Positions 24,201 through 33,214 of a DNA stretch of 64,000 bases are shown here, piece by piece. Each line of letters opens with the position of its first letter. Positions within the stretch are counted from its first letter, which is position 1. The notes beneath the pieces were generated by a model, which was not told the origin of the DNA, did not search any database, and saw nothing but the letters and a program-made list of their open reading frames with translations. Made by a program: the position numbers and the translations under genes. The stretch is from Euglena gracilis (lineage: Eukaryota > Euglenida > Euglenophyceae > Euglenales), in the NCBI GenBank assembly GCA_039621445.1, contig CP154956.1, forward strand, positions 56,741,220 through 56,805,219. The letters run 5' to 3'.

Positions 24201-27200
24201 ACTTTGTTAAACTGCTTTCTGAGAAATTTTCGGCACTTTGTGCCGTAAAACTTTTGGCCCAGCCCGGCAGTGTCAGGTTGGCCCTGACCTGATTTCAGCA
24301 ACCGCCCCCCCCCCCCGGAAGGGCCCAAGCCTGGCTTGGAGTTGGTGGCTTGAAAAAAGGTGCTGGGTGGGTGGCTGGATCCCACCGGGGGGGGGGGGGA
24401 GGGGGGAGGGGCTCCGGGACAACACACCCAAATCAAATTGGCTTTGTCACGCTGGAAGACAAAAATGGTGCTGTACAATTAGAGGTCCCTTTTTTGCTAA
24501 GAAATTTCCGGAGGAGCAGAGGGACTAAACTTGGGGTTTACCAGACCAAAAGACAAAAAAAACCAAACGTAAAATGAGTGGTCAGGAAATAACCAATGAC
24601 CTTCAAGTTAAGCACAGACACAACATCCAGCAGCCGCTGTGGCAAAATGCCTGATCGACACGATAATTTCCAAGAACTGACACACCTCCAGCTGTGCACT
24701 CTCCACTCCTCTAAGGCGTTCCTGAGTGAGATGAAACAGCCAAGGATTTCTTATTGCCACTTGGCTTGAAGCTACTGGCTGGGAAAAAAACTGTTTTTTC
24801 CGGGCCTATATGTATATGTGCTTGTGCATATGTATGTATGTGCACGGGGATGCCCACCAGGGGGGGGGGAAATGCAACTGGGCCCTTCAAATTATGCAAG
24901 TCAAAAAAATGCAAAAAAATGCAAAAAAATGCAAAAAATGCAAAAAAAATGCAACTTGCATGAAAAACCTGAGAAAAAGCTGGAATATAACAGAGCTTTG
25001 CTGCCTAAGATCAAAAAAAATTTCCAGGGCAAAATATTTTATGCAAAAAAATGCAAAAAAAAATGCAAAAAAATACATAAATATGGCAATCAACAGCAAA
25101 ATTTTTTTCCAGGGCAAAATATTTTATGTAGAAAATGCAAAAATATGCAAAAAAATTCAAACATATGGCAACCAACTACAAAAAATTTTTCCGGGCAAAA
25201 TATTTTATGCAAAAAAATGCAAAAAAAATGCAAAAAAATGCAAATTTCAGGAAAAGCCGATTATGCAAAAAAATGCAAATTATGCAAGTTGCATTTTTTC
25301 CTCCCCCCTGTGCCCACCCCGCAGTGCCGGCACTGCGTGGCATCGCGTGGCACTGCGGGCTATTAAACCTGCATGCAAGCACCTTCAATGATGTATTTCT
25401 AGCCAGAAATGGTCAAATTGGACCAAAACGGCAAAAAAGTTGCACAAAATGACGATGGCCCAAAAAAGCCAATGATACAAAATCAACTGGTTTAACAGCC
25501 GGAGTATCACGCAGTGCCACGCGGTGCCACGCGGTGCCGCACGCAGTGCCACGCAATGCACACACAGTGCCCACTTAGTGCCACGCGGTGCCGGCATTGA
25601 GGGGTGGGCACCCCCCCATGTGTGTGTGTGCCTCAGTGTATGGATGTGGATGGGTATGAATGTGGATGTGGATGATGGATTGGTGGTGATACCCGGGGGA
25701 GGGGGAGGGCACTGTTGCCGGCAAAAACCCACCTACTTACACTGAAAGACCCACCCACCCATCCGCCCTGGGGGTTCACAGGGGAATGAATGTATGAATA
25801 TGGACATATGGACATGGATGTGCGCACGTCTATGGCACCCTTGCATCACTGGATGGATCCCCCAAGGGGGGCCATTATTGAAACAGTGGGGGGTTGTTAA
25901 AGAAGGGAGAGGGTTACACTTTTAAAAAAAAAAGTTCAGGTCAGCCTCATCTTACACCAAAATTAAGCAACCAATTAGAATATGCGACCAAAGATGTCAC
26001 CGAAATTTTGTTTTTTAAAAAATGAAATGCCAAAATGTGTGAGAAATACAACCTGAACCCCCCTTCTCCCAGGGGCAGGACAATTTCAAACCCAAAATGG
26101 GGGGCAAATTCTCAAGTTATGGCGAAAGACCAGTCTTTACGAGACAAAACAGCAAAATATATCTATATCTGTCAATGTACATATATTCATCTTTGATGTG
26201 TGTAAATCAATGTCCAGTTGGTCTGCACATTGCATTGGTCCCTCTTTTGTTCCGCCTTGGTCTCTCAACAGGACTCCACTTCATGACAAAGAATGTGACT
26301 CCCTTGATCACAAAATTGGAACTGGAACAAGGTTCGATATCAGGCAGGTGGACCCCACCACTCTGTTCCCCACCACAGTTCCAGGAGGGGGGGGGGAACC
26401 CCTGTGCAGTGGCGCGGTCCTGGTGATTTTTTTTCTCTCGGCTTTGGGCTAAGCGACGGGGCACCCCCTCCCCCAAATCGGCTGAAAATGCCATTTTAGG
26501 TGCTTTCTGGGCAAAAATTTGCCAAAAAAAAGCCAAAAAAATTTCGGCGTGAAGCGCCGAAAACAAAAACTGACCTTTGGGAGGGAGTCCCAGGTACCCC
26601 CTGTCGGTCCGCCCTGGCAGGAGGGAGGGGGTGGGTCAAACCCTGAACTGGATCGGAGCAGCAGAAGGCAAAGAATGCGCTGTGTGGGACGTTTGTAAGG
26701 TATCTATCTGCTTCGGTTCCATCACTCTGCCATATTTGGATGCCAAAAGACCAATTGTGAGCGCTCGCACATGTGCACCTATTGGGGGAGGGTTGGCACA
26801 TTTTGGCCAACAGCCAGATGGTTCTGATTTTTGGTGCTGTTTGGGGGGCATGTTACTCTTGTATACCTACCTCTATCTCGATTTGTATGCCTGGACCTAT
26901 CTCTGTCTCTACCTCTATCCCTGTACCTACACACTCCTCCTCTATTTCACGTAGCTCCAGCTGTTTTCTAGAAGCGGGCTCACAACCAAATTTACTAACA
27001 CTTTCCAATATTCCAGCAATATTCCACCACAGAATGTTCCAGGTCAACGTCAGAGGCAACCCTGCCCTAATCCTGCTTTCTTCCCAGGGGATTACGATGA
27101 ACCTGGGAATAGGAAATAAACAACGACAAATCATCTTGCAACCAACAACATACCATGACAGGTTCTTCGAGTCCAGATGAGGCTCGCAAAGGAATCCTGC

Positions 27201-30080
27201 ACGACAACAAAAGACATTTTTTTTTTCAAAACTGGGCGAGGATTTTCCTGCACGTTGATATCTAAAGCACACAAAAGCTGCAATGTCTAACACTAGAAAA
27301 CTGTCAATGTGCAATTTTTATAACAACATCGCACCACACCTGCCATGAATGTGGAGAGGCAACCTCGATGCGATTTGTGTTGGACTTGCTGGGGTAACTC
27401 TGATAATGCTACCTGGTGAACAGAGGCCAAATATTGACAAAAGATCATTAAGGAGTGTGTTTCTATTCTCCACGATTGCACATATCACATGGAAAAATAA
27501 GCAAAAGAAAAGAGAAAAAGATAAATCATGGCAAACACAAAACATATGATGGTAATTCAAAATGAGAAAATAACATCCAGAATGTGCAAAAGATCAACTT
27601 TCGAAAAAAAAACAGAGAATTCTTAACCTTTTTTGGACTGATTTCGCAATGTTGACTGCAGAGAAAACAAAAAAGTTTTGGAAAACTGGTGCTTAAAAAT
27701 TCGAAAATTGAAAAAATAATAAATCACAAACAAAAAAAGATGGCACAAAAACCCACCCGTCTGAGTGGTTGCCCTTCTTGGTTCTGAAACATCCAACTTC
27801 TTACTGACCCCCCCCCACCCGGGAGGTGGGGGGGGGTAGGGCAGAATGGGAAGGCCTGGTGGGGGGGTCGACCTCCCCACCCGGGAGGTGGGGGGGTTGA
27901 CCCCACACCCACCACAGCACCTGCGCAAAGAAAATTCCTTCGGCACCAAAGGAAAATTTTGGCCTAAAAATTGGCGCCCCCAGAAATATGGGAAGGCCTG
28001 GTGGAGGGGGGTGGTTGGACCCCCCACCCACCAGGATGGGGGTGGGGGGTTTGACCCCCCCCCCACCACTCATGGGGTTTCGGGGATTCCTGCACAAGCC
28101 CTGCCCCTGCTGGGGGGGGGGGGAGGATCACTTCCACATTTCCAAAACCCAGTTGGTCACTTCAGTCCATCACTGCCCACCCCGGGGGAGGGTCGGTCAT
28201 TCTGGGATCCACGGAAAATTGACCACGAATGTGAAGGAAAATGCCTCCAGCGCCGGGTCACTTTGGTCAATTTTTGCCCCCCCCCCCCTGTGGGCAGGGT
28301 TGTACAAAGGCCTGGTGGGGGTGTTGACCCCCGCCACCCAGGAGGTGTCGACCCCCCACCACCGCGCAAGGAAAAATTCTTTCGGCGTGGAAAGCGCTGA
28401 AGGAAATTGTTGATCAAAAAAATCAGCGCTCCTGGAAATACGGGAAGGCTTGGTGCCCCCCCCCCCCACCATCCATGGGGTTTCCGGGATTCCCATACAG
28501 CCTGCCCCAGGGCCTGAGCCAAAAACCAGTCACTTCCCATGCCCTTGTTCCACACAACTTCCCAGACTTAAACTGCGAAGGGAAAAACTACAAAAAAAAA
28601 TGAAAAAAAGCAGGAAAATCCTAACTATATCCCTAACAACCCAAACCCAAACCCAGACCTTGAGTCGGCCTTCCTTACAACATATCTGCCAAGTTCATCA
28701 CAGGAACTGCGAAAACTCAAGCCTCTTCTTCAGGACAAGAGGGTCGAACTCCCCTCCCTATTTCTGGCTGCCATTTGTCCCTTTTAAAGGCTTTTAATTT
28801 TTAGGTGTGCAGACGTTTTGCTTGATTTTGCTTCATTTTCGAGATATTTGGCATTTCGCAATTTTTAGGCCCAAAAAAACGGCCCGAAATGGGTCAAAAA
28901 TTCTTGTGCCAGGCTCACAGGAAAACCAAAATACGGTTAGGGCATTCTACGGCTTCACTTGATGATTAAACATTTTCCTTCATTTTGCTTCATTTTCGAG
29001 ATGTTTCTTTTTGGCCCATTTTGGCCCAAAAACAGGCCAAAAACGACCGAAAAATGCGTCAAAAAAAACGACGAAACTGCAGAATTGTAACTTTGGCCGG
29101 AAGGCATAACTTTGGCCATTTTACTCTCCTTTTAAGTTACCGGGAAAGCCAGGTACTGTTGGATAGGGCACAGGCTTGAATCCTTGTATTGGTCCTTTGG
29201 ACGACTCGGCGGCCCTGGGGAGTTATATTTCCAAAATACATGTTTTCTTGCTGGCACATACACCCTGTTTTACGGTCCCTTTTTTTGGGCCTGGGCCCAG
29301 TAAAACAGAAGAGCGAAGCTCACCAGGGAGAAACCCCCCTTCCCCCCCCCTCGGGGCAGAACCGAAGTTTGTGGTATGAACCGACTCCCGCCAAAAGAAA
29401 TTGTCTGGGAGAGAAATATCCTCCCTGGTCCCCCACATCTGTTGACACCCCACATTAATCCTAAATATGCGTCTGGCCCGAGTCACATCTACCCATAAAA
29501 GGATAAGAGCTCAGCGATCCCCTCAAATATAATCCCCCTTTGCTGTGGACTTTGGGTGGAAAAATAATACCCTGGGGGGTTTATTTGGGGGGGGGGGGTT
29601 GGTTTTCACAATTCCATAAACGTGCACAACAGCCACTGAGCGAAATGAGAATCTCCCCCTCATACCCTCCCAGGCAAACGATAACCACAGAAACTCAATG
29701 TCTGCGAAGCCAAAAACCTTGTTTATGAACGCCACCAAGTCCAAGTCCAAGTCCTTTGGTGTTGTCGGGGGGGGGGGGGGAGCTGGATCCCAAAATTGGA
29801 ACCTGGGGGGTATATTCGGGGGGAGGTCTTATCCTCTGCAACACTACCTTTCTCTCTTTCCCCTGGCAGTTGGAAACCTTGAGTGCCTCAAAATGGTTGC
29901 GGGGGCCAATGCCACACCTGTCACGGGGGACGCCAGCAGGGCAAAGGTGGCTGGGTGGGCCCGCATGTAGCACAGGACAGCCACGGCGGCGATGGAGCAG
30001 CCGACCACCTTGCCGGCGCGGCCCCGGCAGTCACACTTCTGCCGGCACACCAACAGGGCCTCCGAGGGGATAGGCTCCAT
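15560..30080 (-). CDS. GDT1/TMEM165/PAM71-family (UPF0016) transporter, 8 exons
   Basis: Membrane transporter with the two inverted repeats of the UPF0016 family. The first signature is SEIGDKTFF in exon 4 and the second is [10 protein letters not shown] in exon 7. These E-x-G-D-K/R motifs line the Mn/Ca-proton exchange path in family members. Exon 5 carries [15 protein letters not shown] and exon 6 the acidic hydrophilic loop ([11 protein letters not shown]) that separates the halves. Exon 8 gives the last helix ([18 protein letters not shown]) and stop. The exons join in frame to 355 aa, a normal length with an N-terminal extension. The start is the ATG at 30,078-30,080, 3 nt after a polypyrimidine-AG that could serve cis- or trans-splicing. 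Hydrophobic stretches near residues 27-40 and 82-95 precede the core and could form a plastid presequence, which would suggest a PAM71-like envelope or thylakoid role. That localisation is inference. Confidence 0.88.
15764..15959 (-). CDS. GDT1 exon 7, second UPF0016 repeat
   Basis: Between TTTCTCAG and GTGTGC. It encodes [20 protein letters not shown], then [18 protein letters not shown] and a helix to AVVSG. The E-x-G-D-K motif is intact. Confidence 0.93.
15960..18793. other. GDT1 intron 6 with small repeats
   Basis: About 2.8 kb. 16,381-16,472 is a miniature inverted repeat: C-run plus TTTATTGTCC facing GGACAATAAAGGGG, with a second right end. 16,793-16,943 holds inverted GGGTGTTATTTGGGG words. 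17,585-17,900 is a copy of a dispersed family that includes GAACTTTATTTCGGCGGACC (others near 55.6 and 59.3 kb). 18,182-18,272 is a CA/TA microsatellite. No nested gene is supported. Confidence 0.6.
18182..18275. repeat. CA/TA compound microsatellite
   Basis: Runs of (CA)n, ATACATACATAC, (TA)n and again (CA)n in 90 nt. Simple sequence inside a GDT1 intron. Confidence 0.95.
18794..18868 (-). CDS. GDT1 exon 6, acidic loop
   Basis: Encodes [20 protein letters not shown] then EDVVK before a GTTTGC donor. This matches the acidic loop between the two repeats of GDT1 proteins. If a conventional AG at 18,902 were used, the exon would extend to 18,901 and add 11 residues. The shorter form joins exon 5 at a shared GGGAG and reads better against the family. 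Confidence 0.75.
18869..20181 (-). other. GDT1 intron 5, nonconventional ends
   Basis: The 5' side begins CATCTCTGCC (20,174-20,181) and the 3' side contains CAGAGATG at 18,877-18,884, an exact complement. Both borders carry GGGAG. Inside are pairs of GC-rich inverted words (CCAGCTGGCCCGGCC around 19,670-19,710) and a direct or inverted GGGGAGAA / AAACAGGGGA block near 19,815-19,850. No nested gene was recognised. Confidence 0.65.
20182..20283 (-). CDS. GDT1 exon 5
   Basis: It starts after TCTTCAG and encodes [20 protein letters not shown] then [14 protein letters not shown]. The frame meets a stop 10 codons further with no usable GT donor between. The natural end is CGGGAG before CATCTCTG, where a nonconventional intron begins (18,869-20,181). 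Confidence 0.85.
20658..20831 (-). CDS. GDT1 exon 4, first UPF0016 repeat
   Basis: Exactly 58 codons between CTCTGCAG and GTCCCT. It contains [20 protein letters not shown], the diagnostic E-x-G-D-K motif, followed by a second helix ([12 protein letters not shown]). In family members the Glu and Asp of this motif are needed for ion transport. Confidence 0.92.
21252..21369 (-). CDS. GDT1 exon 3
   Basis: Acceptor ATTCAG, donor GTATGT. It reads [20 protein letters not shown], then [18 protein letters not shown]. This is the link between leader and first membrane repeat, and it ends on a codon boundary as exon 4 requires. Confidence 0.68.
22000..22074 (-). CDS. GDT1 exon 2
   Basis: Bounded by TTTTCAG on the 5' side and a GTGAGC donor. 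It reads [19 protein letters not shown] and ILAG, a second hydrophobic segment of the leader. It enters with 1 nt and leaves with 2 nt of a split codon, which fits exons 1 and 3. Confidence 0.65.
23265..23562. repeat. Tandem array of a palindromic 19-20 bp unit
   Basis: About 15 copies of a unit close to GGTCATGATGGCCATCATG. Each contains the palindrome GATGGCCATC. Variants include GTTGGCC, GGCTCATG and ATCACGG. The array abuts the left edge of a dispersed repeat that starts near 23,570. Confidence 0.93.
23570..24190 (-). repeat. Dispersed repeat, family A, near-complete copy
   Basis: About 620 bp that matches 52,745-53,590 in inverse orientation over most of its length. Landmarks are GAGATATTTTGAAAATTGAC, GAATAACTCGGGCCTGG, CCAGTCGCTCGCGACTG and a hairpin CTCTTACCCTAAAGGGATAAGAG. 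Other partial copies lie at 28,800-29,150, 29,490-29,520, 47,700-47,989 plus 49,938-50,420, and 56,265-56,530. No protein is encoded. It ends in a GAGCTCAGCGACCCC block. Confidence 0.85.
24858..25310. mobile_element. hAT-like miniature element with 7-bp target duplication
   Basis: It starts CAGGGGGGGGGGAAATGCAA and ends with TTGCAT, a short T-run, CCTCCCCCCTG. It is flanked on both sides by TGCCCAC (24,851-24,857 and 25,311-25,317). The interior is built from repeats of ATGCAAAAAA with CAAATTATGCAAGT near each end. CAGGG/CCCTG ends are typical of hAT elements, whose duplications are usually 8 bp. It has no coding capacity, so it would need a transposase supplied in trans. The same family is present at 48,237-49,698. 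Confidence 0.88.
26271..27181 (+). CDS. Possible plus-strand exons of an unknown gene (weak)
   Basis: Two segments have acceptor-like starts and protein-like text. After CTCTCAACAG at 26,270 there is [20 protein letters not shown]. After TTCTTCCCAG at 27,089 there is [20 protein letters not shown], then [10 protein letters not shown] and a TGA at about 27,178-27,180. They lie inside a GDT1 intron on the opposite strand. No family was recognised, and the frames between them are not joined by clear signals. A nested gene or chance are both possible. Confidence 0.25.
27805..28480. repeat. Clustered GC-homopolymer modules
   Basis: Four imperfect copies of a unit with CACCCGGGAGGTGGGGG and GGAAGGCCTGGTGG, near 27,815, 27,875, 27,990 and 28,310, with a diverged one at 28,440. 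AAAATTCCTTCGGC-type words lie between them. It is non-coding. Confidence 0.65.
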
Positions 30081-30083
30081 CAG
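29878..30083 (-). CDS. GDT1 exon 1 (start codon, targeting region)
   Basis: After CCCCCCCAG the exon reads CTG ATG GAG. It encodes [20 protein letters not shown], then a hydrophobic run ([15 protein letters not shown]) and further nonpolar sequence to RHSR. It ends with AG before GTTTCC, leaving 2 nt of a codon. Exon 2 supplies the third nucleotide, so the phase is consistent. Codon choice is strongly GC-rich, unlike the flanks. Assignment to GDT1 rests on phase and orientation across a 7.8-kb intron, so it is less sure than the core exons. Confidence 0.6.
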
Positions 30084-33000
30084 CTGGGGGGGTCTGAGGA
30101 TGCACAGAGCAGAGAACAACGGCGGTCATTAAGCAAAAAAAAAACCCACAATGCATTCAATGAAAAAAAACCACGGGAAAGAAGGCCCCATTGGGTCATA
30201 TCAACTTCGCCAAATGGGGGTGAAAATGACTTCTGACATCCTTGCCCCCAAAACGTCCAAAAATCAGTCGTTTCTCAACTTTTCAGTGTTCAACCCCATT
30301 CGACGCGGACCAGGGACCAGCCATGGAAACTTCCCGTCCCACATTTGTTGAGAGGACATGACACCGTGTGTGATTCCTTTTGGCTATGGGTGAATGGTGG
30401 GGAGGCTTCAAATGTCCTGAAGAGCCAGTGACCCCAAAGGAGCACATAAACCTCAAAATGGGTTTCATGAGAATCAAATGGAGGGTTCAGGGAACTCAGG
30501 GTCAATGAAAGATAATGGTGCAGCGGCTTCGATTCTGCTCTGGAAAGAGAGTTATTGCCACAGGGGAGGTTCCAGGGAAACGTTCAAGGAAAATCGAGCT
30601 CCCCAACAGCAAAACTCCAAACTTCCGTGGACAAAACTCTCCTCCAGCACCGGAAACACCTTCCTCTTGCTGGTCTATCGTGATGCAGTGGGGCTTGACA
30701 ATCCAGGTGTAGACAATAATATGCATTGTTTCAGTTCGGATTTCGGCCCTGAAGGGGACGGACTTGGCAGGTGGAGAAATGCGTGTGGGTGGAAATATGT
30801 GGGGAATGCTTTGGAAGGGAAACGTAGCAAAACAGACAATGGCATTTTTTGGGGGGTTTAATGGGGGGGTGGGATAAGACCACCAAATTGATGCGGCACC
30901 GAAGCTGCAGGACTTTTTTTATTTGCATTTGTGGTCAATTTTGTGGTCAGTTTTCCCTAGATCCCAGAGGGTCGAGTGGACAACCCACCCCACTGGGGGG
31001 GGGGAGCAGTGACTGACTGGTTTGTTGCAGGTGGAAATACCCCCTGGGGTCGAGATAATTTTTATGTTTGTGGGGGGGGGGCACCCCCCCCAATTTAGGC
31101 ATCTCCAAAGAACCAGTGGGGTTGATGGTGGATTTGCTAGTCATGGCATGGCACCAATGTATTTTGTATTTTTTTTCGGAGGTGAGTCGATCATTTTAAT
31201 ATGAGGGGGAAAACACAGCTGGATTTCAGGACACCCTTGCAAATAAATCAAAATACTATTTTCACACTTCTTTTGGAAAAATTGCCGCCATTTTGACCTT
31301 ACCCCCAATACAATGCAGAAATGTGTCCTTTGGTGCTTTGTACCAGTTTAACTTACTGAAAATTACCTTCCCATACATCCTGGGATCCCCTCAATCTGTT
31401 ATTACATCGAACCCTGACAACCCAGGTGTTATGTCAAGCCCTGAGCCCCCCAAAATTCAAGCCAAAATCCAATGTATTTGCTTGAAAGCACCTCCTCAAA
31501 ATTGTCTGATCGGGTATGAATGATTTTATTTGTTTCTAAGTACTCCCCAGAAAAAAAAGAGTTTTCTTTGGCATTTTCCCTTGGGGGCGGGGGTCAGACC
31601 CCTCCCTCCATCCGAAAATGAAAGGGTAAAAGGAAAATTTTCGGTTTTGTGGACATTCAGAGGACTGGATGGCAGGTCACAATTCTTGGAGAATCCCTGG
31701 TTTTCTTTAGAAAATGCTTATTTATTGACATTTTTTTTGGGTGTGGAAATCACCACAATTTTTGAACGTTCTGGCGAAAATTGCTGGAAGAAGATTTTTT
31801 CTATTTTTTTTAGAACCTGCCAAGGAGGGGGGTCGGGGTCCAGACGCCCCTCCCAAGATCTGGGGGTGGGGGAGGTCCGGACCTCCAACAAACTAACCCC
31901 CCTCCCCTGGGACCCCCCAGGGGAGTCCCAGGGGGTCCCCTGGGACTCCCTGGGGACCAGGGGAGTCCCAGGGATACCGATGGGCTTCCCACTCAGTCTC
32001 ACTCAGTCCCATGCATCCCTAGGGGTCCTGACCCCCCCCCTTCAGTCCAGGAGGGGGTGCAGGAGATACCCTCCTCCACCCCCTGCACCCTCCTTTCATC
32101 AAACCCTGGGGGTGGTTTGGACTACACCTTCGGTTTAGAAGGGGGTGGGTGGTGGGGGGCACCCCCTCTCCCCTCAACAATGGCATCGTCAAAATGACAA
32201 ATTTTGGGACCAGCGTGAAGCGCCAGGCCAGAAAAATGCCTTCCAAAATCGGCCAAAATGCAACCTGGGCAGTTTTGGGGCAAATATGCAAAACAGCCTG
32301 AATATTTTTTGTGCAAAACACCAGAAGGAAAAACTTTTGTAACAGTCATGGATGATTGGGGTTTGAGAAGAGAGGTTCTTGCATGTCTTAGCTGGAGGTT
32401 CTCCTCTCCCAAGCTGCTTGTTCACCCCATCTCCTTGGGGGGGGGGGCATGGCACCTTGTGGCGTTGGTGATCCCCAAGACAAGAGAGGCTGGCAAACTA
32501 TGGGTGGTGAATAGGTATTGGAAGTTAAAATCAAAATTCAAATGCATAATAAATAAAATTTAAAACTAATCACTCAAACCATCACATGCTGGTGACTGAA
32601 TTGCCAGTAGATTGTTCTTGTGTCCACAAGATGGACAAATCCCAAAGAAAGAGCAAACAGTGCGATAGATGCGATGAAATTCGACAAAAGATAGGGGGCT
32701 TCTTCTGGCCTGGAGCACAGAAAGAAAGCACCATCGAAATTGAACACAGCGATTTGGGAAAAGTCGGAAAAGATACAAGAGGAAAATAAGCCAGGGGTTT
32801 GAGGGTTCTTAATGGATGAGCAGGTTTGCTGGGAAGCAATGGTTCCTGAAAAACCCTTTCACGGTAACCACGAGACACGACTTGAAATCCAAACGTGATC
32901 CAAGAAAAATTTCTTCACAAATATTGAATACTACCTTCTACTTTGCACGTGAATTAAACATTGTGAATGGGTGAATTCCGGAGACAATCCGCCAAAAAAC

Positions 33001-33133
33001 CTTTCTGGAAATCCACCACAAGGATTGGGATGAAAATGCAGAGGACAATAACTGCATTCATCCAGATGATGATTCATCCCTCCTGGAACTCAGAACACAA
33101 ACAAACTGCCAGAGCCAGGTTGAAAGAAAAGTG
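30084..33133. other. Intergenic region between the GDT1 start and the protease stop
   Basis: About 3 kb. Short protein-like frames (plus strand 32,586-32,789, with CDRCDEIRQKIGGFFWPGAQ; minus strand 30,530-30,700) lack splice context or family resemblance. 31,830-32,130 is GC-rich with repeated GGGGAGTCCCAGGG words in both orientations. 32,090-32,160 carries a CATCAAACCCTGGGGGTGG end motif like that of the 40.3-kb element. Both genes are transcribed on the minus strand, so this should hold the protease 3' end and the GDT1 upstream region. No promoter motif is identifiable. Confidence 0.5.
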
Positions 33134-33214
33134 TCAGTCGGACCCTGACCGGCGCTCCCCCAGGGTCAGTGGGATGTCGATCCTCCGGGGCTGGTCGGTG
33201 CCGGTGGCAGGCAT
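33134..33214 (-). CDS. Protease exon 15, C-terminus and stop
   Basis: After CAGCTTCAG it encodes [20 protein letters not shown] then RRSGSD and TGA at 33,134-33,136. '[11 protein letters not shown]' is the usual final strand of Deg1 proteins. Confidence 0.92.
   Translation of the reverse strand: MPATGTDQPRRIDIPLTLGERRSGSD

Larger units (their letters stand above)
22075..29877. other. GDT1 intron 1 (about 7.8 kb), repeat-rich
   Basis: It holds the tandem GATGGCCATC array, a 650-bp dispersed repeat, a hAT-like miniature element, a GCCACGCGGTGCC cluster (25,505-25,590) with an inverted partner at 25,320-25,345, and C/G-homopolymer modules at 26.4-26.65 and 27.8-28.5 kb. Short protein-like frames occur, for example the minus-strand [20 protein letters not shown] at about 26,680-26,770 and a minus-strand frame at 22,250-22,504 starting [20 protein letters not shown]. 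Neither can be tied to a gene. Confidence 0.55.

Noticed and set aside
24810-25391. Long Lys/Asn/Cys-rich frames
   Set aside because: Translation of ATGCAAAAAA repeats inside a miniature element with a clear target duplication.
26640-26800. Third GDT1 repeat suggested by [12 protein letters not shown]
   Set aside because: The resemblance to [13 protein letters not shown] is confined to about 12 residues, lacks the E-x-G-D motif and lies upstream of the leader exons.
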